Under the pieces are notes generated by a model. That model had not been told where the DNA came from and made no database searches. It was given only the letters and a program-made list of their open reading frames with translations. Shown in pieces: positions 27,700 to 41,049 of a stretch of DNA of 64,000 nucleotides. The DNA is from Syngnathus acus (lineage: Eukaryota > Chordata > Actinopteri > Syngnathiformes > Syngnathidae): assembly GCF_901709675.1 (NCBI RefSeq), contig NC_051098.1:12110918-12174917 (forward strand), written 5' to 3'. Position 1 is the stretch's first letter. Each line of letters begins with the position of its first letter. The translations under genes and the position numbers were made by a program.

Positions 27700-30600
27700 A
27701 ATGACTGCTTAATAGCCTATGGGAAGTAATTTTTCTACGCCAAAAAAACAACAAAAACAAACATGGACGGCCCTTGTGGCGGAAAGAAGAAGAAGAGGAG
27801 GATGCAGCTGGTGGTTGATACTTTGTCAAACAAGGCGAACCATTCTGCAGTCTGTTCTAACATCTTATTATTATTAATATTATTATTATTACTTACTGAG
27901 GCTGGCCTCGTTGTAGTTCAACACTTCCACGCCAAGAAATGAAGCGAGGGAATTCCAAAATGTTTGCATGAGTCAACACGCTGACCTTTATGACCTTTTT
28001 CTTTCTTTCTTTGCTTCTTTCTTTCCTTCTTCCCTTTTTTTTTGGTAAAAATGACGCCATACACCACAAATGTGAGATCATAATATATGTTGTTTTTTTT
28101 TTATGCTAAGTGGTGTTTCATCTACTTTTAAAGGTAGTTTTTTTTTTTTTTACGTTATATATATGACAGTATATAACAAAAAAGAACTGTAAAAAGGTAC
28201 GGGCACATGTAAAATATGTTTATACACAAGAAACATCTTTTTGGATTCATTTTCTGAGGATGTTTGACTTCCATTTGCGTGCAAGCTATGTGCTTCCTGT
28301 ATGTACTTTTTTTAAAATATATATATGACAGTGAAAGTGAACTCACCTGAGGCACGGGTTTCTTAAAAAAAAAAGAAAGAAAAAATAATACTCATGACAA
28401 TACCTTTTCCATCTCATGTGAAACGTGAATCCACCTAATCAAAATAAATTAACAAAAGGTTCTTTAATGAGTTGACGCTTTATTGGAGCAATAGGGCTCT
28501 TTGTTTTGAATGTATTTATTGGTAAAGAATTGTTTTTAAATCATGCATGACTGTGACGGGAATCTTTTGATAACGTCACGAGTGACAGGTCCGTTTAGTG
28601 AGGAACATTGCTTGTTCTCCTGCCAAATTCATGCATTATGCATGCTTTTTGGTTGTGGGACATTTGGAGAGGCGGACTGATCATTTTCACTCTACAAGAG
28701 AACACAACGGCGAGATAACAGAGAAAGAGGCGTCAAGTTTGGCATCCCTTTTTCTAAATTCTTCGTTTATTCTCTTTTTTTCTTTATTTTACAAAAATGA
28801 ATTAATTCATCTATGCAGCCAAACGCATGTAACAATAGTTAATTGACGTTGGCCATAGTTGAAACAGCGCTGGTCAAAAGGGTCTGTCGGCCATTTTTTG
28901 TTCTAATGGCTGCAAATCAAAATGGAGGGGGCCTTTGTGTGAAAGCGTCATTAACGCCTGCGCCTCACAAATTCATTTCCTGACATCTTAATCGTATTTT
29001 ATTGAACAAACATGTGACATGATCATGCGCAGGCAGATCGCTTTACAAGACCCAATTTTCTGCACACAACAACAGTGTCCCGAGCTATTAATTAATAGCA
29101 CTGGATCCATCTATGTGTGTGTGTGTGTTTGTGTGCGTCTTGGCATTCCGGGGCAGGATCCAGACGCCAAATCTATTGAATTATTGATCGCCAGCCTGGC
29201 CAGTAATGGAGGAGACGGAACTGGGAAAGTGAACTGATCGTGGGAGAGTGCACTGTCCCATCTCGGGAAGATGTACTCAAGGTCCACAGCTAGCTTTAGG
29301 CACATCTGCCCATTCGCTGGATCAAGAGATCCAAAACAGGGGTTGTATTCGTGTTTTGGTTGTTATTTGGAGTTGTGTAGTACAATACAATGTCAATCTT
29401 TGCAAAGTATCAGCTTTGAAAAGCTTGCACGTTGGGGCAACATTGGCAGATACAAAGCCTGTCAAAAGTCGGGACTTCAAAATAAAAGAATCACAGTATA
29501 ATAAATATTAGATCCATCACACTTACTTGGAGCACATTAAAAAAGATATTCTTTTCAAATATTGATTTCTAAAAATGCTACAATTAAGCCAAATAAATTG
29601 TTGTAAACATCTGTTATTAAACTGAAAGATTTTATTCTGAAGGTGTGATTTTTGACAGGATGTGTTACACCAATTTACCAATTTCATTTTAATTTAATTT
29701 GTAAGTTTACAATTAAGCTAAACATCAAACACAGAATTACAATTTGTGAATTCAAAACACCCACATAATGCTAAAACAAATTAGCATTAAGCTAATTAAG
29801 CATCAAGCATTAGCATTTGTTTGTATTATGGATCTGCTATTTCTCAATAAAATATAAATTACATCAATTTTTCTTGTTTGGTGGGGGAACAGACGTTTCC
29901 ATTCACTTCAATGAGAAAAGATCATTTAAAAAAAAATGTTTTCACACTTCTTTTCTACTTTACCTCCCTGGAGCCGTGTGAAGGCTTGGACGCTATCAGG
30001 CCTTCCAAAGATGTGGTACGGGAGTGGAGGGCCCTGGAGACAATGAGACGGGGACACACAAGTGCCCTGCTGATTAGACACACAGACGACCCCACTCTCC
30101 TCTCAACACACTCTTAAGACACACACAAACACTGACCCCCCCCCCAGTCAGACGGGAGCCAGGCAGGCTCTCACGGGCTTCTCGTTGTCTTTACTACCAC
30201 CCCACATCATCACCTTGGCCTTCATTCCTCTTCATACATGCTTCATCGTTATGCGCAGAGGAGACATGGGTCGTCAACTGCTGTAATCATTGCTTCTTAA
30301 ACTGAATCAAATCCCCCATTGTAAATTGCACACATACTACACACCTACACACACATCAATGGTGAGTCACAAACAGCACTCCACACCACGGAATCCTTCA
30401 TATCAACTGGTGCCGTCTTGTTGCTATATTTACCTCAGCGCGGCGGCCCCTGAGACAAATGCGCAATGTGCTCTCGTTTCCCCGCACTGGGCCCTTTTTA
30501 TCAAATTAGAGCATGTTAAACACTCTCAGGCAGCCGCTCGCACTGACAGCCGAGCAGATTGTAAATACTGCCTTCGTCTGCGTCGCATGAATTTGCGAGG

Positions 30601-31990
30601 GTGATGTACACTCAACGGCCACTTCATTCGATAACACTGGCGCCGTACGACAAATTGTACAAAGAAATGAAACTAAGTTGGGAATTTAATGGCTTCCCTA
30701 TTGTGTATGTTTTACGAGCAGTAACTATCATTTCATTCAATTTTAAGAAAGTGCTTTAATCAAGGTATTTTTCAAAAATTATTTGTCATTGTTTTTAGGG
30801 GAAAGTCCGCACCAAAAGAACTACTGGTATCGATGCTTGGTATCGGTATCGGCGGCGACTCAAACGTTGAGTATTCGGTCTAATAAAAAGTGGCATTGAA
30901 CATCCCTATTTTATTGCGCTTTTTTTTAGATCTTTAAACACATTTTAAAATGGCACAAATACATTCTAGACTCACGTATTTGAAAAAAATACTATACAAA
31001 CAGTGCGGAAACAAAACCTGATTTTTCCAAACTGACAAACTTAGCATCCCACAATATCTCGCCTAAAGACATACACGATAAAAATGAACTCTAAGTAGGC
31101 GTAAAACGCAGGATGATAGAAGACTGAGTCAGTCACTAATCTCTTTCTAAAAGTGTAATATGTTTTCAATCTGTAGTTTTTGCTAGCTAACGCAATATAG
31201 CTCATTAGCCCAAGCAGATGTACCGAAAAAGGTCCAGCGAGTGCACGTCTAACACTGCACCGAAGACGACAGCCAACAGATAAAAACCCGACTTCAAAGG
31301 CATCAAAAGAATCCAAAGTGCTGAAACTCGCTCCCGTAGCACTCAGGCGAGCAATTAGGACGCCTGTTATCACATGCGAGCGGGCCCGGGTGGCTGACCG
31401 CAGCACTCCTTGTGGGTTGGAGTCGGCATGCCGGTTACACGCCGTATTTGATTTCACCGTAGGATGAAAAGTGGGTGTTTGTGCAGTTTTGACCCCGACT
31501 GTGACTTGAGAAGCTTTCCAGCGGTGATTACACCAAAAAAAAAAACCCACAACAACTGCATCGATTCGACAGCTTCCTGCTTAACTAGCATAAAACCGAG
31601 GTCAGAACTGAATCGCAAGTCTGATTGTTGGACTGTTTCTTGTTTAAGGTGCCTGAAGGGCAATCTATACGATTTTATATTTTGTTGTTATTAATTGAGA
31701 TAAAGAAAGCCATGAGGGGCGTGGAGGAAATATTTGGCCCATAAACTGGTAAAAATCGGTTCAGCGTGACTCTTACGGTGTTTTTTATGTGGCGCTTAAA
31801 TGGATGAATGGCATTTCAATTCATTTCAATGGGCTTAAACTAATTTGAGATTGTTTTCACCGCATGAACACCGCTGAGGTTTTGTCGTAATGGAAAAAAA
31901 CCAAAACAAAATCAAGCCTTGGTTTTCACTAAGCGCATCAATCACCTGTGAACTATGAATGTTATTCTCTAACGCCGCTTGTCTTCCCAT
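27700..31990. other. Desert segment 1, downstream of shox2
   Basis: No exon recognised. The first kilobase is T-rich with CTTT repeats (27980-28040) and may be distal 3' UTR. Unique sequence at about 28860-29230 (ATTAATTAATAGCACTGGAT, GAATTATTGATCGCC) might be conserved. A TATCGGTATCGG repeat lies at 30800-30909. A 169-codon minus-strand frame at 31041-31550 has no recognisable domain. Confidence 0.5.
30800..30909 (+). repeat. Dispersed repeat fragment, TATCGGTATCGG type
   Basis: GGTATCGATGCTTGGTATCG then GTATCGGCGGCGACTC and GCATTGAACATCCCTA resemble the end of a non-autonomous element common in fish genomes. Family not named. Confidence 0.45.
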
Positions 31991-32089
31991 CGCTGTAAAT
32001 CTACGTTTGTGCCATCGGAAAAATCAATACATCTTATTTAGCTTTGAAAATATATAACTGAGCTTGATATACGCTTGCAATTGACTTTT

Positions 32090-33770
32090 TCCTGTCGTTT
32101 GCGCTCGAACTGCAGATGAGCGCCAGCATTTTATGAGACTTAAATACACGCATTGACCAAACATTAGCTGTACTTAGTAATGAAAGCAGCCACAACTATT
32201 GGCATGTGTCAACAGTTTATTATGATGATGAAGTAAAAGGAATTTATGCCAGCAAACCTCAAGGGCTGAGCTAAATATGTGGGCACATTTCATGTGAACT
32301 GCTCTGCGGTGTTCACTTGACTTTATATGGCGTCCAGTTACATGCAGATCAGACGGCTGGAATCTGGTATTGATTATTTTTTTTCCCTCTCATTTCCGAG
32401 CTGCCACAGTCTGTCTGTCCAATCTGCTCCTCAACAAGAATAGACAGAAGAATTATTTTTTCTGTGTGTGTGTTCCAAAGATTGAACATCCAGTTTATAT
32501 GCTAGGTCCTGTGCTAATTTATTTTATAAGCTACATTCGAACCTGGCGCCGGAAGCCAAGCCCTTCCCGACAAAGTGAACAGCTATCTTAATTCTAATTG
32601 CTCCTAATATCCTTTCCACATGAGCATGGCTTTATGAAAAATTTTAGTAGTCATTATCGTCTCCTACAAACACCATCAACAGATGGATGCGGTGTCTAAT
32701 AAATAATCTAAGAAGTTTTCCTAGTGCATATCAATAGTGGTGTGAGCTATAGTGGAATATATGCTAAGAGTTCAAGAGCTTTCCATGGAATAGAATTTTA
32801 AAGCAGGAAAGTGCTCATGTTTTTCCAAGTGTCTAATTTGGATTTCATTGATCCTGCCACTGGTGTCCCCTCGCTGATACAGCCGCTATTGACAGCGGTG
32901 TTGTTGCGCTAATTCATTCCTCGGCCCGGCGCTGTCCCCAGGCAGGAAACACGACCGATACGACCGCACGGGCATGCCCACGCTAATAAATACCAACCGT
33001 CGAGACGTAATGTAAGATGTCGGGGAGGGACGGACGGGCATGTGAACCCGGAGGAAGCTCGCGTGCTTGCGGGCGAGTCGCTGACGGGGAAGGCTGATGC
33101 AAATTGATGTCACGAGCTGAGAGAAGGGCAGGGAAATTTGCGAAGAGCTGACTGGGCTGCTTTACAGGGCCAAGGAGGCATCGGAGGAGGCAGGACCCCC
33201 TTTAGTGGTGCCACTTTCTATTGGATTACACTGTTGGCTCAACTATTTGCCGACGTCTAATTAAATAGGCCCGGCGAGGGAGGGTGTGTGTGTGAAGGAC
33301 ATTATCTCATTGTAAAATGGGAAGTAATATCCTAGCCGGCCTGGAAATACCCCGGGACAAAATATGTGGCGCCTGAAAATGTTTTCCAGCGACTTGGTAT
33401 GTGAGCCAGGTGTGCACGTGTGAGTCACCGAGGTAATTCGTGTGTTAACTAATCACAACTATCGAGATCAAGCCTGGGAAGCCGATGGCAAATTGGAGCT
33501 AAGAAGGTGTGCTCTGCTGGACAAGTTGTCAAAGATGAGTGTGTCAAAGAGCCGGCACTTTGTTGCGCTAAAGAACGTTTAAGAGAGAGCCTCTTATCTT
33601 AACGATGACAGATATACCCTTTAAAAGGGTCACAAAGGGGGGGGGGGCAGTGTACGGAACATCTAAATATGGGATAAGATGCTGTAAATAAATGGCTAGT
33701 TGAAGTTTAATTGAGCTCATGGCGCAATGAGGGACACCTAACATGTTCAGGTGAAAGATGAGAGTATGTG
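32090..33770. promoter_or_regulatory. Candidate enhancer cluster in the shox2 desert
   Basis: Unique sequence with no repeats: GCATTTTATGAGACTTAAAT, CAACAGTTTATTATGATGAT, GGAATTTATGCCAGC, TTCTAATTGCTCCTAATATC, CGCTAATTCATTCC, GTCTAATTAAATAGGCC and AACTAATCACAACTATCGAG. It lies 4.5-6 kb past shox2. This is the texture of vertebrate developmental non-coding elements; conservation is not tested. Confidence 0.4.
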
Positions 33771-34339
33771 ATATTTACCGGGAGGAAGACGTCAAGGTCA
33801 TCAGTCCTCTTGCTAAAAACTTTCCAAGTCTCTTTGTTCTTCTGAAGTGCACCTCAATAGGAAAGTGAGGAAAAAAATATCAGGAAAATTGGTGTTTATT
33901 GTAAGAATATCGTGGCTGTAAATTGTAAAATGTAAATTATAAAAGAGTAAACAATATTAACATGCTTACTTTCCGAGTAAACCAATTTAATATGAAACTA
34001 AAAACTGCACATTGTAAATAATCCAATCATTGATACAATGTGGAACCTCTATTTAATAAGATAAATAAGAATAAATAAATAATAACGGTAAAAACTTTAT
34101 ACCTTTTTTTTCAAAACAATTTGTGCTTTACGGGGCATTTATACAGTCCAAAAAAATATGAAACAGCCAAGTCCTTCCCCCAATTAGCCCATTCAAACAA
34201 GGTTCCATTTCATTACAAAACTGTTGGAAAAATCATCCTCAAATGATTTATTCCCATTTAGTCCCCAAATGAAAATATACACAAAGATGTGAACTGACAG
34301 AAACCAACCATGTTGTAATTTTTTTCCCCCCTCCACCTC

Positions 34340-35240
34340 CTGCTCTGGAGCGTTGCGAGAACATTAGAGCGCGACTCCATTCACAGCTCCTTTAGCACTC
34401 AAATGAGACTTTACGAGGTGTAATTGTACGCCGCGCGCCGCTCCTCGCGTCAACACTTTTTCATATTAATCACGTTTGTTTACTTTATTGCCCAAAAGCC
34501 ATCTCTCTTTCTCGAGTGGGCTGGATAAATACTGCGCGCCCTTGCTCTCCGAGTGCTACGAAAGCGGTGATGCAAATGTAATATATCTTTATAAGATTTC
34601 CTTTGGGTGATATTTACAATCCCGACACTCACATCCACAGTGATTTCCACTCACTACAATTGGAAATAATTGTGTGTGGAGAGCGGGATAACAGCAACAT
34701 GCTGGAGAAGCAGAACTTCTCATAACAGCTCATTCGATTGGCCTCCAGGACGGAAAAATGAAGCCGGCTTGCGGGCCGCAGAGGGGCCGCGTGGTACGGT
34801 TCGGGGTGTCGGGTGGACACGTAGAGGAGACGGGAGCGGTGTAAAAACACATCCCCGTGGCACTATTATATAAGCATACATGCGGGATGGCAAAAATGGA
34901 AGACGACACTTTAAATGACATTATTATAAAATGCAATACTCCTGGAATGATCCTTTATTAAATTAGGCCCTATGATCCAAGATGAATTTCTGGCTTCCCT
35001 AATCCATCAAGAGGGGAATATTAAAAGATAGGCCTCCACCGGCATTAGACGCTCACTCCGTCTTGACTTTCATTATTCTGCATTAGGTGGCTGCTGGGGG
35101 AGAGCCTCTTAATGAGAATTACAATGATTCACTGGCCCCGGCCCCACTTCTGACAAGTCAAATATTAACTCCTCAGTCACAGCTGTCGGAATTAAAATAC
35201 TTTGGAGCGCTGGACGCGCTAAATTAAATTGGCCTTTTAT
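34340..35240. promoter_or_regulatory. Candidate enhancer block in the shox2 desert
   Basis: Contains CATATTAATCACGTTTGTTT, GGATAAATACTGCG, TGCAAATGTAATATATC, AATTGGAAATAATTGTGTG, GATCCTTTATTAAATTAGGC, CTCTTAATGAGAATTACAAT and CGCTAAATTAAATTGGCC. It is unique, has no exon-like frame and is flanked by AT-rich spacer. Confidence 0.4.
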
Positions 35241-37230
35241 GTTCCTTAGACGGTTGACCCCCCGTGGGGCCGGCTCGCCGCTCTGCAGCGCGTTCCACGA
35301 CGCCAGAGGCTCGCGTCGCTCTCACCAAAACAAATATGTGGATCTTGCTGCTGCAACGGTTGTGGTAAAATATCCTTGGCTCATAGGTTTGCTAGTTTTG
35401 TTAGCATGTCTATGGCATTTTGCAGTGTGGGTTAGCATTGAGCTAACATACTTTTATAAGAACGTTTGCTTGAATACACAACATCTTATGTCAGGTAAAT
35501 TTCTATTTCGGAATTTAGGCTTGATCGTCGCTTTCGGGAGCGTCTCTCCCCGTTTCGCCAGAATCTTGCTCTACTGAACTATTTTGAGCTCCTTACCAAC
35601 AAAATCAATAGTTTGATTTCACTGGGAAGCGAGTGAACAGAAAAAAAACACAAATGCCGGTGACCTCTCAGTCTGAGCGTCTTTTACTTGAAATCACAAA
35701 CATACAATATTTAGACATAAAACACACACACGCACACACATGACCCAGGGCATGTCACCTCTCCCCTTTCAAAAGTCAAGTGAATGAATGAATAAAGAAG
35801 TTGGATGGGCCTGATATAGAAAGACAAAAACATCCAAATGGAAGACAGTGGAGGATTAATTCAGTGGGCAGATGGGTCCCGGTGTCAATTTATGCTATTC
35901 TGATCCACTCCGCTGAAACCAGAGCCTCATCCCAGCCCCAAACAAGTCACCTTTGACCCTGATGACAGACACAATACAGCTACTTCGTATTCATGCGCAC
36001 TTTATTTGGACTAAAACCACCGCTCAGGCCTGACTTGACAACTCTGCAGCTAAGGTCATAGCATTAGCATAAGTCATGCAGCAGCCGTAGCATTTGTGCT
36101 ACTTGCCACGTTTTAAATCTAATTTATAAAATTAAAAACATGTTTGACCCAGGGTTAGCATAAAGGTTATTAATTACCAGCAAGAAAGTAATTACTTCCC
36201 GTTCAAAGAGCATTCCGTTTGCGGAATCTCACAGTTGCCTTCGAGGGGGAAGCAAAAAAAAAAAAAATCTCCCTTATTATGTAAGCTATTTGAATTAAGC
36301 ACTTCTCTGACCTTAAGATTGAATATCCAACATTTTCATGGATCTCATTATATGCTCATAATTAGCTTCAAGTGTGAGGAGTGCATTTCAGCGTTTCTAT
36401 TAAAATGACTCGAAAGGCTCCAGCGTAAACGGCTCTTTGAACGGGGCCGTGATTGAGAAGCCACAGCCACGGCGGAACATTAGTCACTATTTTAGCGTTA
36501 AATAAGCGGCGTTAAAGACTGCTAACGCCACTAGCTTAAGCGCTCATTCATCAGCGCTCTCTCACTTGTCAATACTAGCGTCGGCTCGCAATCAAACAAC
36601 CATTAAGAGCAAACAGCATTCCGATAAAGGAGATTTCCTTATTGAGGTAATCACTGGCGAGAGCTCAGCACTCGTATTGGCGCTAACGCCCAAAGTGGCT
36701 TGGCAATTAAAAGCAGGCGGGGACGGATCATCGTTTGAGGATGCCCTTTGCAGCTATGCAAATTGATGGCCAGTGAAAATAGAAATCAGCGCGCCGCGAG
36801 CGTCATTAGCTCCAAAAGTTCTGAGACGAGCCGGCTGGCTTGACGTTGGCCTTTTTAAATAACTATCACGCCGTCCATATTGATCAGTTTTTCTGAAGTC
36901 GGAAATCTTCACAACCTCCGTTCTTCTCCACCACCAGTGCAGCCGTTCCACTATTGATCCCTGGCGGTGGGTGATTGGTTGAGGCGTAATTTGAGACGGA
37001 CATTGACAGATGAGTGCAAACTGTTTTTCTTTGGCTTGGGGGCGCGAGAGAGGGGGGGTGGTGCTGATGATGAAGTCATAATGCGAATGACACGGTCAGA
37101 CAGGGACCACAATGCAATAGAGTGCTGTCGAGACTAACCTTTAGAGAGAACATTGTCGAGGAGTAGGCGTCAGACGGTATGTTCCATGACATGCCTCCAG
37201 AGTCATCTGCGATCACATGAGGGTAGTAGT
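35240..37230. other. Desert segment with a possible element at 36160-36800
   Basis: 35240-36100 shows nothing I can support beyond a short CA run near 35730. From 36160 to 36800, unique motif-rich sequence (GGTTATTAATTACCAGC, GCTCATAATTAGC, TTTAGCGTTAAATAAGCGG, CTTATTGAGGTAATCACTGG, TGCAAATTGATGGCC) might be an enhancer. Confidence 0.4.
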
Positions 37231-37555
37231 TATAAAAAGTTTACACCCCTGTTCAAATTCCAGGTGAAAAAAAAACAAAACAAGAGAAATCATTTTAAAA
37301 CTTTTTCATTAATGTGACCTGTATAAACTCAGCTGCAAAAAAAATCCTTTTGAAAATTGAAATAAAAGTCAACTCAGAATGAGTTTGCAAAAGTGTAAAC
37401 ACCCTCATTATCTGGCAGTCGCATTCACATTGATAACCATGAGTTTGAATGTGATTAATTATGAGCACAGCCACACCCCGAGTTACATAAGGGTGTGCAC
37501 ACTTATGCAACTACATTCTCGCAGTTTATTTCTACGTCCTTTCTCGAAAATAGTA
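37231..37555 (+). repeat. Dispersed repeat copy, TCTACACACC family
   Basis: Begins ATAAAAAGTTTACACCCCTG then TTCAAATTCC, has CATTAATGTGACCTGTATAA, and near the far end GGGTGTGCACACTTATGCAA, which is the inverted version of the internal motif. It may be near full length with inverted ends. Confidence 0.62.
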
Positions 37556-37879
37556 GGTCACATAAATGGTGGATTTTTTTGTTGTTGTCTCTCAGCACCA
37601 TTTGTGATTACAGCCCGGCGTCAAGTTTTAACCGCATCTCTGTCGGTGTAATTGCGTGCATATTGGGTTTTAATAAAAGTGTCGAATATCATCACGCGGC
37701 AAACACGCTGATCACCAGGCCGCTTCCACTGTTTGACAAGTCAATCTTTCATTGCCGCTAATGCTATTACACAAACGCGCACGGGGAAAGACAAGAGGCG
37801 ACAGCTAGATTTAGAAATAAATCTGCTTTCTTTTTTTTTTTTCATACTTTTTTTTTCTTTCCCCTCCCTTCTTTCTTTT

Positions 37880-38800
37880 TGCTTCTGTTGATTTAATAAT
37901 GCATGCAATGCGCGATCACATGCTGGTGGAAAACGTTTGCGCCAGTGGTGAAAGCCGGGGACATTTTGATTAATATTTTCCATTTATTTACCACGCTTTG
38001 AGCTAAAATTAGACGGCCACCTCTTCCCTCGGCAGGACAGCAGTGACTTTGGTTTCTCAGCCAGGCCAGTGGAACACACACACACTCACACACACACACA
38101 CTCACGTTCCAGGGAGGGTAGGAAGGGAGGGGCGGCTGGCTCGGGAGTAATTTCAGCGGATTGTGAGCGGACAGTAGCTCCGCTGGGAGAGCTGGCAATC
38201 ATGGGGGAAACAATGTTTACATCGATCAGCTGTCAGGAAGATTTATGGCCTCATTTTGCTGTAATGGAGAATTAGTGGGGAGATTATCAGCGACTCAACA
38301 CCGCCGCTTGTTACCCGTGTCCAGGCCTGGCAATTTGTCTCTCCCCAGGAGCAGCCCAAACACTTGTGACAGCACCGGCGCTTTGCCCTAATTCAATCAA
38401 GAGAAAATGTTGGAATTAATTTGTTACAAGAAAATTTAAATATCTTCCAGTTCAACAGTGGCCTATGGCCACCGGAGAAAGAAGATACGAGGCTTTTTTT
38501 AGAAAGGGAGACGAGGAGAGAGCGACTGATTTATTGTGCCGGGCAAATTATTGATTTGGTTCGATTGAGGCTTGCGCGCAGAGGATTTAATGTGTAATAA
38601 TTTCCAATTTAAAGCTCCTTCTCAAGATCACGGTTGTAAGGAGAGGAGAGGAGAAGACAGGCCGGGGTCGCGTAGCCGGCCCGCTGCTAAGACTGAGCCA
38701 TATAAACGGAAATGGGTTTATCCTTTCTGGCATCTTCTATTTGACAGGAAAACAATTACTCAAATTTAAAAGGGCGTAATACATTTCAAATCGCAAAGGC
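37880..38800. promoter_or_regulatory. Candidate enhancer block in the shox2 desert
   Basis: TTTAATAATGCATGCAATGC, TTGATTAATATTTTCC, CTGTAATGGAGAATTAGTGG, TCATCAGC-like words, GACTGATTTATTGTGCCGGG (HOX/PBX-like) and AATTATTGATTTGG occur in unique sequence, interrupted by a CA tract at 38075-38103. No exon-like frame. Confidence 0.38.
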
Positions 38801-39640
38801 TTAGATTTAGAGAGAAAAAAAAAACGCAATTGTAACATAAATGGAGTTACGAAAAAAAGTGTGGTTACAACGTGTGCCGGATACACAATCATCCCTAACC
38901 GCCATATTGTTCGACCCCAGCCTTTCCGTCGGCACCCCGCGGACCGCTGTCAGCGCGTTGACCTATTATTGATCAAACCGCCCGCTGGCCGCTAAGCAGT
39001 CTTCAATGAGAACGGGCCGAGAAGGTTAACAGAAGACAGCCAGGCAGCAAGATAACCATCGCACGTAGTGGTCACATGACACGAGGGGGGCATGTTCCTA
39101 ACGCCGTGCTGGATTTGACTTCGTGTAACATTCAGAGGTGAGATGAGGCCAAGATGGATAATGTTGCTGAAAAATAGTCCAGTGAGAATCATTTACTTTG
39201 GATGTATATGCATTTCCTCTCCATTCACGCTTAGTGTAGGCTATAAACGCAAAACATCTTTACTCACAACTGCACATTCTAATATGATACAAGATAGCAG
39301 CAGAAAAAATATTATTACTAGCGTAGATCTGCACTGTATCGTTCTGAGGACAGATTGTAATATTTTGTGTGTCCACTAAAGCAGTTAAAAAACAACCAAA
39401 ATATGGCTGGAAAACAAAATTCAAGACATTTCAGAACAGATTTCCGGAGCTTTCTTTGTTAGCATTGCATACCAGCTGCTTGGTCCAAAGACGCAATGCC
39501 AAGGAGTGGGCACAAAAACACACCTGAGCGTTCCAACTTTAGCAACTTTTGCACACTTACAAGTTGAAATCAGTTAAGACCGAGGAGTCATAAATGGGAA
39601 GATACCATTGTGTGTAAAAATAGGGATCATTTTAGAGAAG
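38801..39640. other. Desert segment with nothing recognised
   Basis: Mixed-composition sequence without repeats or frames I can support. Confidence 0.4.
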
Positions 39641-40430
39641 CCATATTTCCTCTCTTCCTCCATCCAGCTTTGTTTATTACCATCTCAAGGCATTCCTCAA
39701 TTCTACTCTGATTTTTAATTCTTCCAGCCGACAAGTCGCTGTCTGTTCCCGACCGCTGACGTTTGCATGAAACACTTTTTACAAATTAGCGAACAGGCGG
39801 GCTCTTATTAAAAAAAAAAAAAAAAGAAAATCTGATGCGTACACATTAGCATGAGTTAATTGATGCCTAATTACTTTCTGCTGCCATGCATAAATTTGGG
39901 CTGCCTTCCCTCTCCGAGCCACGAGAGACCCGAGACGAGGGCGATGATTTCCAGGCTTGCCATAAATAAATGAATAAACATCGAGACGGGCCAGAGAGAA
40001 GCTGGTCTCACAGAGTTGCCAGGTGGGCAGGGTTAAAGACCAACTATGTAGGCGCGCGCACACACACATACACACACACACTTGTGTGCACACACAGCGG
40101 GAGCAGGTGCTAATACAAATGATCTTTGAAACTCACAAGAGGTGCCAGGCTAAGCACTGAGGCGCAGCATCCACACAAGTCCAAAAGAGAACACATTATT
40201 TATTCTACCTGAGCATCGGGTTTACATCCGGATCGGAGCGGATGATAGCAGCGACCTCGCCGCCTCTCTTGCCTAATTTGTCATAATTGCTCGCTTATTA
40301 GGTGAAGCGGGTCAGAGTCGTGGGGAGCAGGCTGTCAGGGCGCGAGGTTAATGACAGAGAGGAGACGCATTGGAAAGTCCGCAAAAGTCATCCCGCCGTT
40401 CTCCATACAAAGCGTTAGCAGTTATGACCT
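39640..40430. promoter_or_regulatory. Possible conserved block in the shox2 desert
   Basis: GATGCCTAATTACTTTCTGC, CCATGCATAAATTTGGGC, AAATAAATGAATAAACATCG and GTCATAATTGCTCGCTTATT are in unique sequence, with a CA tract at about 40060-40095 in the middle. Confidence 0.33.
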
Positions 40431-41049
40431 CGATGCTGGACTATATCGGAATGTTTGATTTGCTATTTTTTTTGTCAGCTGTTGGAATACGTTAAGAAAA
40501 TAAAATTGGGAACTGAATTGGCCATGCAAGAATAATAACACCGGGGAGCACAATTATTGATGAATTCAGTCTGACAGTTTTTTTTTTTAACTAATTCTGA
40601 CTGCAGAATTCTAATCTGTGTCATGTCAAGTTACAAGCTTTGATGAGTCCGATCATAATCATCTGTTCACAATACAGTTGAACTTTTTCTCATCTGGAGG
40701 GTAAGCTATGAAGCAAAAAAAATTTGACATGCTCGAAAAAAAAATGCAATTTTGGAATCGGCGTGACAATTTTAGTTTTAATCAGCATAAAAACTCAACA
40801 AATTGTTTTCCAGTTTAATCAATGTATTACTAATACATCTAAAACTATATATACTATGGATCTCCCTTGTCATGCCAAAAATGAACTTGTACAAAATGTC
40901 TCGAAAGAATGAATGAATGGATTATGGGGTCTCACCCAACCCCCGAGCAACTATGAATCAATTAAGAGGTGTGCCCAAGACTTTTGTACATACAATAAAT
41001 CCGCAATGCCTAACTTTTCATAGCACATTAATCACGACATGGCTGACAC
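40431..41049. other. Desert segment with nothing recognised
   Basis: AT-rich spacer without identifiable repeats or frames. Confidence 0.4.

Noticed and set aside
31041-31550. 169-codon minus-strand frame downstream of shox2
   Set aside because: No recognisable domain and a composition typical of random translation.
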